Source: a virus. Taken from it: a stretch of DNA of 28,552 nucleotides. Positions within the stretch are counted from its first letter, which is position 1, and every line of letters starts with the position of its first letter. A program made the position numbers and the translations under genes. A model generated the notes under the pieces. That model was not told the origin of the DNA. It ran no database searches and saw only the letters and a program-made list of their open reading frames with translations. The stretch lies in the IMG/VR virus record IMGVR_UViG_3300049489_000424, positions 1 to 28,552 of that record, one strand, 5' to 3'. This document shows positions 28,266-28,552 of the stretch, piece by piece.

Positions 28266-28552
28266 GACGCGAGGATCTCTGGTATGCGATCGTCTGGACT
28301 GTGGCGACGTTTGCTGCTGCCGTCTGCGAAGGTCAGACACGGGAGCAGGGACGAGCAACCTGGGTGTTTATCGCTCAGTCGGTTTTACAATCGCCGAACG
28401 TGGTGCCGACACCTTCGCCAACGCCATCATCCGACATCTGCGAGAACTGCAACGGCCGCGGCAAGATCGGCGACGGCACGATAATGAAAACTTGTCCAGA
28501 GTGCGACGGCACCGGCAAGAAAAAGAAGCTGACCGCAATCGTCCCGAACGAC
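28262..28552 (+). CDS. Exported small protein with DnaJ-like zinc motif (partial)
   Basis: The frame begins with ATGA overlap and runs off the window end (97 codons seen). The first about 20 residues (MRREDLWYAIVWTVATFAAA) look like a signal or anchor. A Pro/Ser-rich linker follows, then CENCNGRGKIGDG and CPECDGTGKKKK, two CxxCxGxG repeats as in the zinc region of DnaJ. There is no J domain, so it is not a co-chaperone. Planctomycete phage and host proteins often carry this motif, as far as I recall. It may bind unfolded proteins or metals at the cell surface. The 3' end is missing. Confidence 0.6.
   Translation, partial: MRREDLWYAIVWTVATFAAAVCEGQTREQGRATWVFIAQSVLQSPNVVPTPSPTPSSDICENCNGRGKIGDGTIMKTCPECDGTGKKKKLTAIVPND

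Noticed and set aside
1-28552. CRISPR array, restriction-modification or toxin-antitoxin system
   Set aside because: The only regular repeats are four 23-bp iterons without unique spacers. No methylase motifs or recognised toxin fold were found. The RHH gene lacks a recognisable toxin partner.

Overview
The window looks like most of the genome of a temperate, long-tailed (siphovirus-type) bacteriophage. The gene order is that of a tailed phage, and there is an integrase, an excisionase-like protein and tRNA sequence of the kind used for attachment sites. The host is probably a planctomycete. I infer this from the style of several small proteins (Cys-rich proteins, 'W..DRLP' and 'GWRLL..' modules, a DnaJ-like Cys motif in an exported protein, a tail protein starting with a Cys cluster), not from any search. 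No clearly bacterial housekeeping gene is present, so this is more likely a phage genome or contig than a prophage with flanks.

Layout. (1) 1-14274, rightward: packaging and structure. Order: terminase large subunit, a small Cys protein, gpW-like joining protein, lambda-type portal, prohead protease with a C-terminal scaffold (probably also made alone from an internal start), major capsid protein, connector and neck proteins, tail tube, tail-assembly chaperone with a frameshifted extension, minor tail protein, a short tape measure, tail-tip proteins and a Cys-rich protein. A free-standing HNH homing endonuclease sits between two tail genes. (2) 14302-16138: a probable terminator, a sequence like the 3' half of a tRNA (candidate attP core), then a leftward block of four small genes (one ribbon-helix-helix regulator) with its own promoter and a palindromic operator, and a leftward tyrosine integrase. 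(3) 16139-16758: an intergenic segment rich in inverted repeats with a complete tRNA-Ala, a three-way-junction repeat, a strong promoter, an excisionase-like gene and a terminator. (4) 16819-24742, rightward: a shortened HNH endonuclease, small accessory genes, then the replication block: SSB-like protein, HNH nuclease, primase-polymerase, DnaB-type helicase, GIY-YIG nuclease and a winged-helix protein whose last codons run into four exact 23-bp iterons, the likely replication origin. After it come small genes, a modular protein with three internal repeats, and a PD-(D/E)XK nuclease. (5) 24830-28552, rightward: a promoter, a small gene, an initiator-type tRNA-Met, a terminator, then small proteins, a secreted protein with an apparent frameshift, a two-helix membrane protein, a papain-fold cysteine protease and an exported protein with a DnaJ-like zinc motif. 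The last three could form an unusual lysis or envelope module.

Most neighbouring genes overlap by ATGA or GTGA, so translation is strongly coupled within each block. Integrase and excisionase diverge from the tRNA region, and the structural genes end against the candidate attP, so the genome is arranged around that attachment and regulation segment.
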